A DNA stretch of 6,508 nucleotides from JBLMZW01 sp050259035 (GTDB lineage: Bacteria > Bacillota > Syntrophomonadia > Syntrophomonadales > DTU052): contig JBLMZW010000069.1 of assembly GCA_050259035.1 (NCBI GenBank), positions 1 to 6,508 on the forward strand, in the 5' to 3' direction. Positions 1 to 4,961 of the stretch are shown here, piece after piece. Made by a program: the position numbers and the translations under genes. Every line of letters starts with the position of its first letter. Position 1 is the first letter of the stretch. Under the pieces are notes generated by a model that saw only the letters and a list, made by a program, of their open reading frames with translations, was not told the origin of the DNA and ran no database searches.

Positions 1-235
1 TGTATATTTTAATTAACAGATCACCTACATGGTATTCAATGGTTGTACTTAATAACTGCCGCTGTCCATAATATTCAGGGAAAAGCAGCTCCCGCAACAT
101 AAAGATAGCCTTTATTATTACATCCCGTTTCGGTTGAGAAACAGGCTCCAGTGAAATATCCGGCTGATTTTCACGGTAGCTGGATACAATAGATTTAACC
201 AGACTGTTAGCTTGCTCCATTGAAAGTTTATTCAT
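1..235 (-). CDS. cysE: Serine O-acetyltransferase, N-terminal part (runs off the left edge)
   Basis: This is the first 78 codons of a minus-strand gene starting at ATG 235-233 and still open at the window edge. The fragment begins MNKLSMEQANSLV and contains KRDVIIKAIFMLRELLFPEYYG (about residues 36-57, one stretch split here as KRDVIIKAIF + MLRELLFPEYYG), then TIEYHVGDLL (about 65-74). A helical N-terminus with a 'R-(E/D)-x-I-I-x-x-x-x-x-LR-x-LLFP-G/E-Y-(F/Y)' segment followed by a 'Y-x-V-G-D-L' helix is what I know from the EpsC/plant-type branch of serine acetyltransferases. The catalytic left-handed beta-helix lies outside the window, so the reaction (serine + acetyl-CoA to O-acetylserine) is inferred. 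A Shine-Dalgarno AAGGGTGAT precedes the ATG. The divergent Rrf2 regulator and the cysK gene nearby fit a role in cysteine synthesis. No T-box or S-box leader is visible upstream. Confidence 0.62.
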   Translation of the reverse strand, partial: MNKLSMEQANSLVKSIVSSYRENQPDISLEPVSQPKRDVIIKAIFMLRELLFPEYYGQRQLLSTTIEYHVGDLLIKIY

Positions 236-283
236 CACTATCACCCTTATTATTTATAATCACCTAATGTTCTACTTAATCTT

Positions 284-313
284 TTGATATAAAACTATTC
301 CCATCTATATAGT
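284..313 (+). promoter_or_regulatory. Weak candidate forward promoter inside the divergent gap
   Basis: TTGATA (284-289) is followed 16 bases later by TATATA (306-311) or 18 bases later by TATAGT (308-313). Either pair is a plausible sigma-A promoter reading rightward into the GC-richer island. In DNA this AT-rich such matches arise by chance, so this is only a candidate. It is worth listing because a transcript starting near 319 would cover the otherwise unexplained open frame. Confidence 0.22.
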
Positions 314-334
314 ATCATTTACTCACGTTCTTAG

Positions 335-502
335 CTTAATAAGTTATCTATTAAATATCAGGCCAAGTATGAACTATACCCTAACCAAATCTGTATAAGT
401 GAAAATGCCTGGCAGTGCCAGGGCTGTATCAACGCACGTATTGCATCTATCGGCAGGCCTATTGGCACGAGTCACGGACATTCGATTAAGCATCTTGCTT
501 AA
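335..502 (+). pseudogene. Protein-like open frame without a start codon; possible gene remnant
   Basis: Between TAG at 332-334 and TAA at 500-502 this frame is open for 55 codons, but it has no ATG, GTG or TTG. The later two thirds read like real protein: YELYPNQICISENAWQCQGC, then INARIASIGRPIGTS and HGHSIKHLA. It has three cysteines, two of them as C-x2-C (QCQGC), and ends with a basic/histidine-rich tail. I do not recognise the family. The frame coincides with a local rise in G+C (about 52% against about 25% on each side), which supports former coding DNA or a transferred fragment over chance. Alternatives are a small RNA, or a 33-codon ORF in another frame starting at ATG 405 (MPGSARAVSTHV...) that looks less protein-like and lacks a good ribosome site. 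Confidence 0.25.
408..422. repeat. Perfect 7-1-7 palindrome CCTGGCA-G-TGCCAGG
   Basis: The two 7-base arms CCTGGCA (408-414) and TGCCAGG (416-422) are exact inverted copies around a single G. It sits inside the GC-richer island. The one-base spacer is too short for an RNA loop without opening the innermost pairs, so a DNA-binding site or a coding accident (AWQCQG is encoded here) is as likely as a hairpin. No T-run follows. Confidence 0.4.
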
Positions 503-550
503 GTGATATTCAATTTGAACATGTGGAGTTATTTTTTCCTCAACCATCTA

Positions 551-579
551 TTGACAAACTCAGTTGTAATTAATATATT
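551..579 (+). promoter_or_regulatory. Sigma-A promoter of the Rrf2 regulator gene
   Basis: A perfect -35 box TTGACA (551-556), a 17-base spacer and a near-consensus -10 box TATATT (574-579) put the transcription start at about 586, 41 bases before the ATG of the regulator. The same pair of boxes with the same spacing recurs before cysK. The 14-base shared element begins right at the predicted start, where a bound repressor would block transcription, so autoregulation is likely. Confidence 0.8.
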
Positions 580-585
580 ATTCAT

Positions 586-599
586 ATCGATTTACTAGG
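586..599. promoter_or_regulatory. Candidate Rrf2/CymR operator ATCGATTTACTAGG
   Basis: These 14 bases are the exact reverse complement of CCTAGTAAATCGAT at 3736-3749, in front of cysK. Here the element covers about +1 to +14 of the predicted regulator transcript. Similarity between the sites stops at the 14-base limits. The assignment to the Rrf2 protein is inferred from position and from the function of the flanking genes. Confidence 0.55.
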
Positions 600-626
600 T
601 TTAAAAAAAGGGGGGGTGATGCTGAA

Positions 627-1070
627 ATGCGCATATCAACCAAAGGAAGGTATGGTTTGAGGGCTATGGTTGATATGGCCGTGAATGCAACCGGTGAACA
701 CGTTGCTTTAAACAGCATCGCGGAACGGCAAAATATTTCAGCCAATTACCTCGAACAGGTCTTTGCCCTGTTAAGAAAAGCAGGCCTGGTTAAAAGCGTA
801 AAAGGAGCCCAGGGTGGCTACATCCTGGTGGATAACCCCGCTGCTATAACCGTAGGTTCTATTCTTCGGGTTTTAGAAGGCGACCTTTCGGTCATTGATG
901 AATCCAGTGAAGAAGAAGACCCGGGCACCATCGAGTTCTGTCTCAAAAAATGTGTATGGGAAAAACTTGATGACACCATTAATCGACTGGTAGATTCCAT
1001 AACCCTTGAAGATCTGGTCGACGAGCAAAAAAAACTCAATGGAAGCCAGGCCCTAATGTTTTATATCTGA
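627..1070 (+). CDS. cymR: Rrf2-family transcriptional regulator, CymR/IscR-like
   Basis: This is a 147-residue cytoplasmic DNA-binding protein, probably a dimer, that likely controls cysteine or Fe-S genes. The N-terminus MRISTKGRYGLRAMVDMA is the Rrf2 signature. The winged helix spans about 1-75: recognition-helix region ISANYLEQVFALLRKAGL (37-54), wing VKGAQGGY (58-65). It is followed by the dimerisation helix (76-90, VGSILRVLEGDLSVI) and C-terminal helices. The ending ALMFYI resembles the AYMFYI ending I recall for Bacillus CymR, but the protein is longer than CymR (about 138) and carries two cysteines, C105 and C109 (FCLKKCVWEKL), where IscR has a three-cysteine Fe-S site. The start is fixed by the extended Shine-Dalgarno GGGGGGTGAT (611-620) and by the family N-terminus. 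CymR is known to act with CysK and to sense O-acetylserine; both cysK and an acetyltransferase gene lie nearby. An IscR-type Fe-S sensor is the alternative. Confidence 0.88.
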   Translation: MRISTKGRYGLRAMVDMAVNATGEHVALNSIAERQNISANYLEQVFALLRKAGLVKSVKGAQGGYILVDNPAAITVGSILRVLEGDLSVIDESSEEEDPGTIEFCLKKCVWEKLDDTINRLVDSITLEDLVDEQKKLNGSQALMFYI

Positions 1071-1097
1071 TGCAACTCTATTTTTTTGGCCCTAATC

Positions 1098-1104
1098 CCT
1101 AGTA
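1098..1104. promoter_or_regulatory. Half-copy of the shared operator, CCTAGTA
   Basis: The first 7 bases of the CCTAGTAAATCGAT element recur in the 69-base gap between the regulator and the sulfhydrylase gene, within ATCCCTAGTATTTC. It may be a weak binding site allowing separate control of the downstream gene, or chance. No good -35/-10 pair was found in this gap, so the two genes are probably co-transcribed. Confidence 0.25.
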
Positions 1105-1125
1105 TTTCTATGGGTAATATAATAA

Positions 1126-1131
1126 AAGGAG
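1126..1131 (+). promoter_or_regulatory. Ribosome binding site AAGGAG deciding the sulfhydrylase start
   Basis: AAGGAG sits 8 bases before ATG 1140-1142. It shows that translation starts there and not at the in-frame TTG at 1086, whose extra 18 residues have no family match and no ribosome site. Confidence 0.85.
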
Positions 1132-1139
1132 TGTTATTG

Positions 1140-2432
1140 ATGAGCGAAAGACAATTCAAATTCGATACCCTTCAGGTACATGCCGGGCAGGTACCCGATC
1201 CTACAACCGGTTCAAGAGCAGTACCTATTTATCAGACTACATCATACGTGTTTAGGAATTCTGATCACGCGGCGGCTCTTTTTGCTCTGGCGGAACCCGG
1301 AAATATATATACCAGAATCATGAACCCGACCAGTGACGTTCTTGAACAGCGGATCGCCGTCTTGGAAGGCGGAGTCGCAGCCCTGGCTGTGGCCTCCGGT
1401 TCCGCAGCTATCACTTATTCCATCATTAATATTGCCGGGGCGGGAGATGAAATCGTGTCAGCCGGCACCCTTTATGGAGGCACTTATAATCTTTTCAACA
1501 TAACTCTGCCCAAGCTAGGAATTAAAACCGTCTTTGTGGATCCCGACGACCCCGAGAATTTTAGGAAGGCTATTACTGATAAAACCAAAGCTATATATTT
1601 TGAAACCATAGGCAACCCGGCTTCCAACCTCGTTGATATTGAAGCGGTGGCTTCTATCGCCCATGAAAACGGGATTCCATTAATCGTTGACAATACTTTT
1701 GCTACTCCTTATCTCTTTAAACCAATTGAATTTGGGGCAGACGTGGTGGTACACTCGGCCACCAAATTTATTGGAGGACATGGCACATCTATAGGCGGAC
1801 TTATTGTTGATTCCGGAAAGTTTGACTGGCTGGCCAGCGGAAGATTCCCCGGGCTGACTGAACCCGATTCCAGTTACCACGGCATTTCTTATGCCAAAGA
1901 TGTTGGTGCTGCAGCGTTTATCACCAAGACCAGGGTACAGCTGCTTCGGGATACCGGCGCTGCCTTAAGCCCGTTCAATGCATTTTTATTCCTGCAGGGA
2001 TTGGAAACCCTTTCTCTTCGTTTACAAAGACACGTGGCCAATGCCCAAAGAATAGCGGAATATCTGGAGTCTCATCCCCAGGTAAACTGGGTTAACTATC
2101 CGGGTCTAAAGAATAACAAGTATTATAATCTGGCTCAAAAATATTTCCCCAGAGGGGCCGGATCGATATTCACATTTGGTATTAAAGGCGGTGCCGAGGC
2201 CGGTAAGAAATTCATCGACAATCTGGAGATCTTCTCTCTGTTGGCTAATGTAGGCGACGCGAAGTCCCTGGCGATCCACCCCGCCAGTACCACCCACTCT
2301 CAGCTGACGGGAGATGATTTGGCCGCCACGGGTACGACTCCGGATCAGGTCCGGCTTTCCATAGGAATTGAAGATATTGAAGATCTGATTTGGGACCTTG
2401 ATCAAGCCTTAAGCAAAGCGGCCGAGTTATAA
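1140..2432 (+). CDS. metY: O-acetylhomoserine sulfhydrylase (PLP-dependent)
   Basis: This 430-residue cytoplasmic enzyme of the Cys/Met-metabolism PLP family (fold type I) makes homocysteine directly from O-acetylhomoserine and sulfide. The length fits sulfhydrylases (about 425-440), which are longer than cystathionine lyases (about 380) because of an insert seen here around FDWLASGRFPGLTEPDSSYH (228-247). Visible active-site elements are Y57 and R59 (IYTRIMNPT), Y112 (LYGGTY, PLP stacking), D184 (DNTFATP), K209 in SATKFIGGHGTS (PLP lysine), and R405 in VRLSIGIED (substrate carboxylate). The N-terminal FDTLQVHAGQ and the segment GDAKSLAIHPASTTHSQL (372-389) are typical of O-acetylhomoserine sulfhydrylases. 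The ATG at 1140 is chosen from its AAGGAG. The gene follows the regulator by 69 bases, probably in one transcript, and ends before a strong hairpin. O-acetylserine as an alternative substrate cannot be excluded. Confidence 0.92.
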   Translation: MSERQFKFDTLQVHAGQVPDPTTGSRAVPIYQTTSYVFRNSDHAAALFALAEPGNIYTRIMNPTSDVLEQRIAVLEGGVAALAVASGSAAITYSIINIAGAGDEIVSAGTLYGGTYNLFNITLPKLGIKTVFVDPDDPENFRKAITDKTKAIYFETIGNPASNLVDIEAVASIAHENGIPLIVDNTFATPYLFKPIEFGADVVVHSATKFIGGHGTSIGGLIVDSGKFDWLASGRFPGLTEPDSSYHGISYAKDVGAAAFITKTRVQLLRDTGAALSPFNAFLFLQGLETLSLRLQRHVANAQRIAEYLESHPQVNWVNYPGLKNNKYYNLAQKYFPRGAGSIFTFGIKGGAEAGKKFIDNLEIFSLLANVGDAKSLAIHPASTTHSQLTGDDLAATGTTPDQVRLSIGIEDIEDLIWDLDQALSKAAEL

Positions 2433-2468
2433 GACAGTGAATTGTTTTTCTCCTAAAATACTTCCCCC

Positions 2469-2505
2469 TTCGGAACCGGCTGTTTCCCGCCGGTTCCGAA
2501 TCTTT
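2469..2505 (+). terminator. Strong hairpin after the sulfhydrylase gene, probable (partial) terminator
   Basis: TTCGGAACCGGC (2469-2480) and GCCGGTTCCGAA (2489-2500) form a perfect 12-base-pair stem with an 8-base loop (TGTTTCCC). Only a short T stretch, TCTTT, follows, so termination may be incomplete and let some transcripts continue into the next gene, for which no clear own promoter is visible. CCCCTTC (2465-2471) could instead pair with GAAGGGG (2513-2519), giving a competing fold; that is inference. Confidence 0.72.
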
Positions 2506-2530
2506 AACTAATGAAGGGGATGATTTAAGC

Positions 2531-2557
2531 ATGCGGGAACTGACAATAGTCTACTGA
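2531..2557 (+). other. Possible leader mini-ORF MRELTIVY
   Basis: An eight-codon ORF (ATG 2531, TGA 2555-2557) is preceded by GAAGGGG at a usable distance (ends 11 bases before the ATG). Its stop lies just before the ribosome site of the next gene (AAGGCGGTGAT, 2560-2570). It could be a translated leader or simply chance. It has no Cys, Met (beyond the start) or Ser codon run that would mark a classic attenuator for sulfur amino acids. Confidence 0.2.
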
Positions 2558-2577
2558 TTAAGGCGGTGATGCGCTAA

Positions 2578-3714
2578 ATGAAATTCGGCAGTAAGCTGAT
2601 ACACAACGGTAATGAAATCGATAAACACACCGGGGCTTTGAGTATTCCGATCTATCAGGCATCCACTTACCATCAAAAGGATCTGGATACCAGGCAGGAA
2701 TTTGACTACTCACGGTCTGGCAATCCGACCCGCAAAGCCCTGGAAGAAACCATTGCGATTTTAGAGGGAGGTACGGCGGGATTCGCGTTTGCTTCAGGAA
2801 TGGCAGCCACTTCTTCAGTATTATCCATCTTTTCTGCAGGAGACCACCTATTGGTTTGTGAGGATGTTTACGGCGGAACCTATCGGGTGTGCAGCAGCCT
2901 GTTCAAGCGGTTCAACATTGAAACTACTTTTGTTGATGCCGGAAATCTGGATGCTTTAAAAGCAGGCATTAACAAGAATACCCGGGCCCTGTTCTTAGAA
3001 ACTCCATCCAATCCGTTGTTGAAAATTACCGATATTCGTGCGGCGGTTAGGATAGCCAGGGAATATGGCCTCCTGGTTCTTATCGACAACACTTTTATGT
3101 CACCTTACCTGCAGCGGCCTATAGAACTGGGTGCCGATATAGTAATCCACAGTGCCACCAAATTCATCGGAGGCCATAGCGATGTCCTGGGCGGTCTGGT
3201 CGTAACCGGGGATGATCGCCTGGCCAAAAGAGTCAATTCCGTACAGATCAATTTTGGGGCCGTGCTTGGTCCTCAGGACTGTTGGCTTTTGCTCCGTGGC
3301 TTAAAGACCTTAAAAGTAAGGATGGACTTCCAGCAAAAAAATGCTTCTTTGCTGGCCGAATGGCTGTCTTATCAACCTGCTGTCAAGGAAGTTTTTTATC
3401 CGGGACTCTCCCATAATGAAGGCCATGAACTTCATATGTCTCAGGCGGATGGTCCTGGCGCAGTTCTTTCCTTCAAAACCCAGGATACCAGTATTGCACG
3501 CCACTTTATGAACCAAGTTAAAATGGCCGCGGTAGCAGTTAGTCTGGGAGGGGTAGAGACAATCGTCTCCTATCCCGTGAAAATGTCTCATGCCGCTATG
3601 CCGGTCGAACAACGTGAAAAACTGGGTATTACAGATAATCTTATTCGGGTATCGGTAGGTCTCGAAGAAATTGAAGACCTGATTCAGGATTTTAACCAGG
3701 CTTTTATGCCTTAG
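2578..3714 (+). CDS. metC: Trans-sulfuration PLP enzyme, most like cystathionine beta-lyase
   Basis: This 378-residue member of the same Cys/Met PLP family as the preceding gene has the usual lyase length and lacks the sulfhydrylase insert. Active-site elements are Y44 and R46 (FDYSRSGNPTR), Y98 (DVYGGTY), D170 (DNTFMSP), K195 in HSATKFIGGHSD (PLP lysine) and R357 in LIRVSVGLEE. The segments FGAVLGPQDCWLLLRGLKTL (226-245) and SYPVKMSHAAMP (331-342) are close to what I recall for Bacillus MetC, whereas MccB-type cystathionine gamma-lyases have a 'S-V-P-A-R-M-T-H-A-S' version. Cleavage of cystathionine to homocysteine is therefore favoured. Gamma-lyase, gamma-synthase or homocysteine-desulfurating activity remain possible, because this family is hard to split by eye. 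The start is supported by AAGGCGGTGAT (2560-2570). The gene lies 145 bases after metY with a hairpin between. Confidence 0.85.
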   Translation: MKFGSKLIHNGNEIDKHTGALSIPIYQASTYHQKDLDTRQEFDYSRSGNPTRKALEETIAILEGGTAGFAFASGMAATSSVLSIFSAGDHLLVCEDVYGGTYRVCSSLFKRFNIETTFVDAGNLDALKAGINKNTRALFLETPSNPLLKITDIRAAVRIAREYGLLVLIDNTFMSPYLQRPIELGADIVIHSATKFIGGHSDVLGGLVVTGDDRLAKRVNSVQINFGAVLGPQDCWLLLRGLKTLKVRMDFQQKNASLLAEWLSYQPAVKEVFYPGLSHNEGHELHMSQADGPGAVLSFKTQDTSIARHFMNQVKMAAVAVSLGGVETIVSYPVKMSHAAMPVEQREKLGITDNLIRVSVGLEEIEDLIQDFNQAFMP

Positions 3715-3735
3715 ATTAAACTGCAAATATTTTTT

Positions 3736-3749
3736 CCTAGTAAATCGAT
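3736..3749. promoter_or_regulatory. Candidate Rrf2/CymR operator CCTAGTAAATCGAT before cysK
   Basis: This is an exact 14-base inverted copy of 586-599 in the regulator promoter. Here it lies about 20 bases upstream of the -35 box. With AGTAGG at 3760-3765 it makes an imperfect palindrome (CCTAGT, 18 bases, AGTAGG, one mismatch between arms), so the full site may be 3736-3765 and abut the -35 region. Confidence 0.5.
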
Positions 3750-3768
3750 TGGTTTAAACAGTAGGATA

Positions 3769-3797
3769 TTGACAGCCACTATCAAGGGTATTATATT
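3769..3797 (+). promoter_or_regulatory. Sigma-A promoter of cysK
   Basis: A perfect -35 box TTGACA (3769-3774), 17-base spacer and -10 box TATATT (3792-3797) repeat the architecture of the regulator promoter. The start would be near 3804, giving a leader of about 47 bases before the cysK ATG. This shows that cysK can be transcribed apart from the two upstream PLP genes. Confidence 0.8.
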
Positions 3798-3805
3798 TAA
3801 CTTAA

Positions 3806-3832
3806 CCTTATTAAACATATCATTTTAGTAGG
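3806..3832. promoter_or_regulatory. Second imperfect palindrome in the cysK leader
   Basis: CCTTATTAAA (3806-3815) and TTTTAGTAGG (3823-3832) match as inverted arms at 7 of 10 positions around a 7-base centre. The right arm continues as TTTAGTAGGAATT, a variant of the TTTACTAGG end of the shared operator. It lies just downstream of the predicted transcription start, a repressor position. This is weaker than the 14-base exact match. Confidence 0.35.
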
Positions 3833-3850
3833 AATTAGGAGGGACGGTAA

Positions 3851-4786
3851 ATGTCTAAAATCGCAAAGAGTTTAATCGACTTGATTGGCAACACACCCCT
3901 GTTGGAGTTGTCTAATTACAACCGGGACAATCAATTGGAAGCCAGGCTGATCGCCAAGCTTGAATATTTCAACCCCGCGGGAAGTGTTAAGGACCGGATT
4001 GGTTATGGCATGATTAAAGATGCTGAAGAAAAAGGCATACTTAAGGAGGATTCCGTAATAATCGAGCCCACCAGCGGCAATACCGGAATTGGATTGGCGT
4101 TTGTTTCGGCAGCCAGGGGCTATAGATTAATTCTTACTATGCCAGAAACGTTCAGCGTTGAGCGCCGCAATTTACTGAAAGCCCTGGGAGCCGAGTTGGT
4201 GCTGACTCCCGGACCCGAAGGCATGCCGGGAGCCATTAAAAAAGCGAAGGAGTTGGCCGCGCAAATCCCCCATTCATTTATCCCTGATCAATTTAATAAT
4301 TCAGCCAATCCGGACATCCACCGGAAAACGACGGCAGAGGAAATATGGCGCGATACCGACGGTCAAGTTGATATTTTCGTTAGTGCAGCCGGTACGGGGG
4401 GAACCCTTACCGGAGTTGGCGAAGCACTAAAGGCAAAGAACCCTGAATTTAAAGCAGTGGTGGTCGAGCCGTTTGATTCACCGGTAATCTCCGGAGGAAA
4501 ACCAGGGCCTCATAAAATTCAAGGCATTGGTCCCGGATTTATACCAGGTGTTCTGAACACCCAGATAATCGACGAAATATTTAGAGTAAAAAATGAGGAA
4601 GCATTCGAAACCACCAAAAAGTTAGCTAAAACTGAAGGGCTTCTAGTCGGCATCTCTTCTGGTGCGGCCGCGTTCGCCGCGACAGAAATAGCTAAACGGC
4701 CCGAGAATAAAGGTAAGACCATAATTGTTTTGCTGCCTGACACCGGAGAGCGTTATCTCTCGACACCGCTTTTCCAGGAATCATGA
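3851..4786 (+). CDS. cysK: Cysteine synthase A (O-acetylserine sulfhydrylase)
   Basis: This 311-residue cytoplasmic PLP enzyme (fold type II) makes cysteine from O-acetylserine and sulfide. It is full length for the family. Diagnostic elements in order are IGNTPL (12-17), NPAGSVKDRI with PLP lysine K47, the substrate loop PTSGNTGIGLAF (73-84), MPETFSVERR (98-107), DQFNNSANP (146-154), phosphate-binding GTGGT (181-185), GIGPGFIP (225-232), GISSGAA (267-273; the serine near the PLP ring nitrogen) and LPDTGERYLST (295-305). A strong AGGAGG (3837-3842) precedes the ATG. It has its own promoter with candidate CymR sites. In Firmicutes CysK also binds CymR as co-repressor, and a serine acetyltransferase gene at the left edge would supply the substrate. 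A cystathionine beta-synthase (MccA) role is the main alternative, but the motifs favour CysK. Confidence 0.95.
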   Translation: MSKIAKSLIDLIGNTPLLELSNYNRDNQLEARLIAKLEYFNPAGSVKDRIGYGMIKDAEEKGILKEDSVIIEPTSGNTGIGLAFVSAARGYRLILTMPETFSVERRNLLKALGAELVLTPGPEGMPGAIKKAKELAAQIPHSFIPDQFNNSANPDIHRKTTAEEIWRDTDGQVDIFVSAAGTGGTLTGVGEALKAKNPEFKAVVVEPFDSPVISGGKPGPHKIQGIGPGFIPGVLNTQIIDEIFRVKNEEAFETTKKLAKTEGLLVGISSGAAAFAATEIAKRPENKGKTIIVLLPDTGERYLSTPLFQES

Positions 4787-4792
4787 ATTGAT

Positions 4793-4851
4793 TTATAGGG
4801 GATTTTTCTCGCCGGACTGCCGGGTTCTCCCTTGAGAAAGATCCCCTATAA
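4793..4851 (+). terminator. Long stem-loop after cysK, probable terminator without a T-tail
   Basis: TTATAGGGGATTTTTCTC (4793-4810) pairs with GAGAAAGATCCCCTATAA (4834-4851) over 18 positions, 17 Watson-Crick and one G-U, around a 23-base loop that itself contains CCGG-ACTG-CCGG. It starts 7 bases after the cysK stop. No T-run follows on either strand, so it may stabilise the 3' end, terminate weakly, or be a small repeat element. Confidence 0.6.
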
Positions 4852-4879
4852 TGTTCGGATGGTATTAAAACGGCCATTG

Positions 4880-4913
4880 ATTGGTGTTTGGACAAGATAA
4901 ATATTGTACCAAT
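4880..4913. promoter_or_regulatory. Inverted repeat upstream of the HD-GYP gene
   Basis: ATTGGT (4880-4885) and ACCAAT (4908-4913) are inverted copies, with a second inner pair ACAA (4892-4895) and TTGT (4904-4907). It may be an operator for the HD-GYP gene. No convincing sigma-A promoter was found here; TTGATT (4877) with TAAATA (4898) at 15 bases is weak. Confidence 0.25.
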
Positions 4914-4961
4914 CCTGACAATTAGGGCACAAATAACGATGATATAAAGGAGACATCTTTC

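Larger units (their letters stand above)
236..626. other. Divergent intergenic region, mostly AT-rich, with a GC-richer island
   Basis: This 391-base gap separates the minus-strand acetyltransferase gene from the plus-strand regulator gene. By hand count, 241-360 is about 24% G+C and 501-600 about 27%, but 401-490 is about 52%, near the level of the coding regions. The gap holds the ribosome site of the acetyltransferase gene (239-247 on the minus strand), the strong promoter of the regulator (551-579), the shared 14-base element (586-599) and a protein-like open frame without a start (335-502). I saw no T-box (no specifier/antiterminator sequence), SAM riboswitch or tRNA. A convincing minus-strand promoter for the acetyltransferase gene was not found. 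Confidence 0.7.

Noticed and set aside
485..502. TTAAGC-ATCTT-GCTTAA hairpin as a terminator for a possible transcript of the gap
   Set aside because: The stem has only six AT-rich pairs and no T-run follows directly.
236..626. A cysteine T-box or S-box leader before the acetyltransferase or regulator gene
   Set aside because: The conserved T-box antiterminator sequence and the SAM-I core are absent on both strands, and no intrinsic terminator sits before either start.
1049..1096. Direct repeat GGCCCTAAT at 1049-1057 and 1088-1096
   Set aside because: Only 9 bases, one copy lies inside the end of the regulator coding sequence, and no further copies or element ends are visible.
1086..1139. 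An 18-codon N-terminal extension of the sulfhydrylase from TTG 1086
   Set aside because: No ribosome site fits this TTG, the extra residues do not match the family, and AAGGAG lies 8 bases before ATG 1140.
2106..2532. Overlapping minus-strand open frames across the end of metY, and similar ones across the other genes
   Set aside because: They lie antisense to strongly supported enzymes, have low-complexity or improbable protein sequence and no ribosome sites.
3715..3735. Intrinsic terminator for metC using the T-run before 3736
   Set aside because: Only a 4-base-pair AGGC/GCCT stem is available and it is separated from the T-run by about 20 bases.
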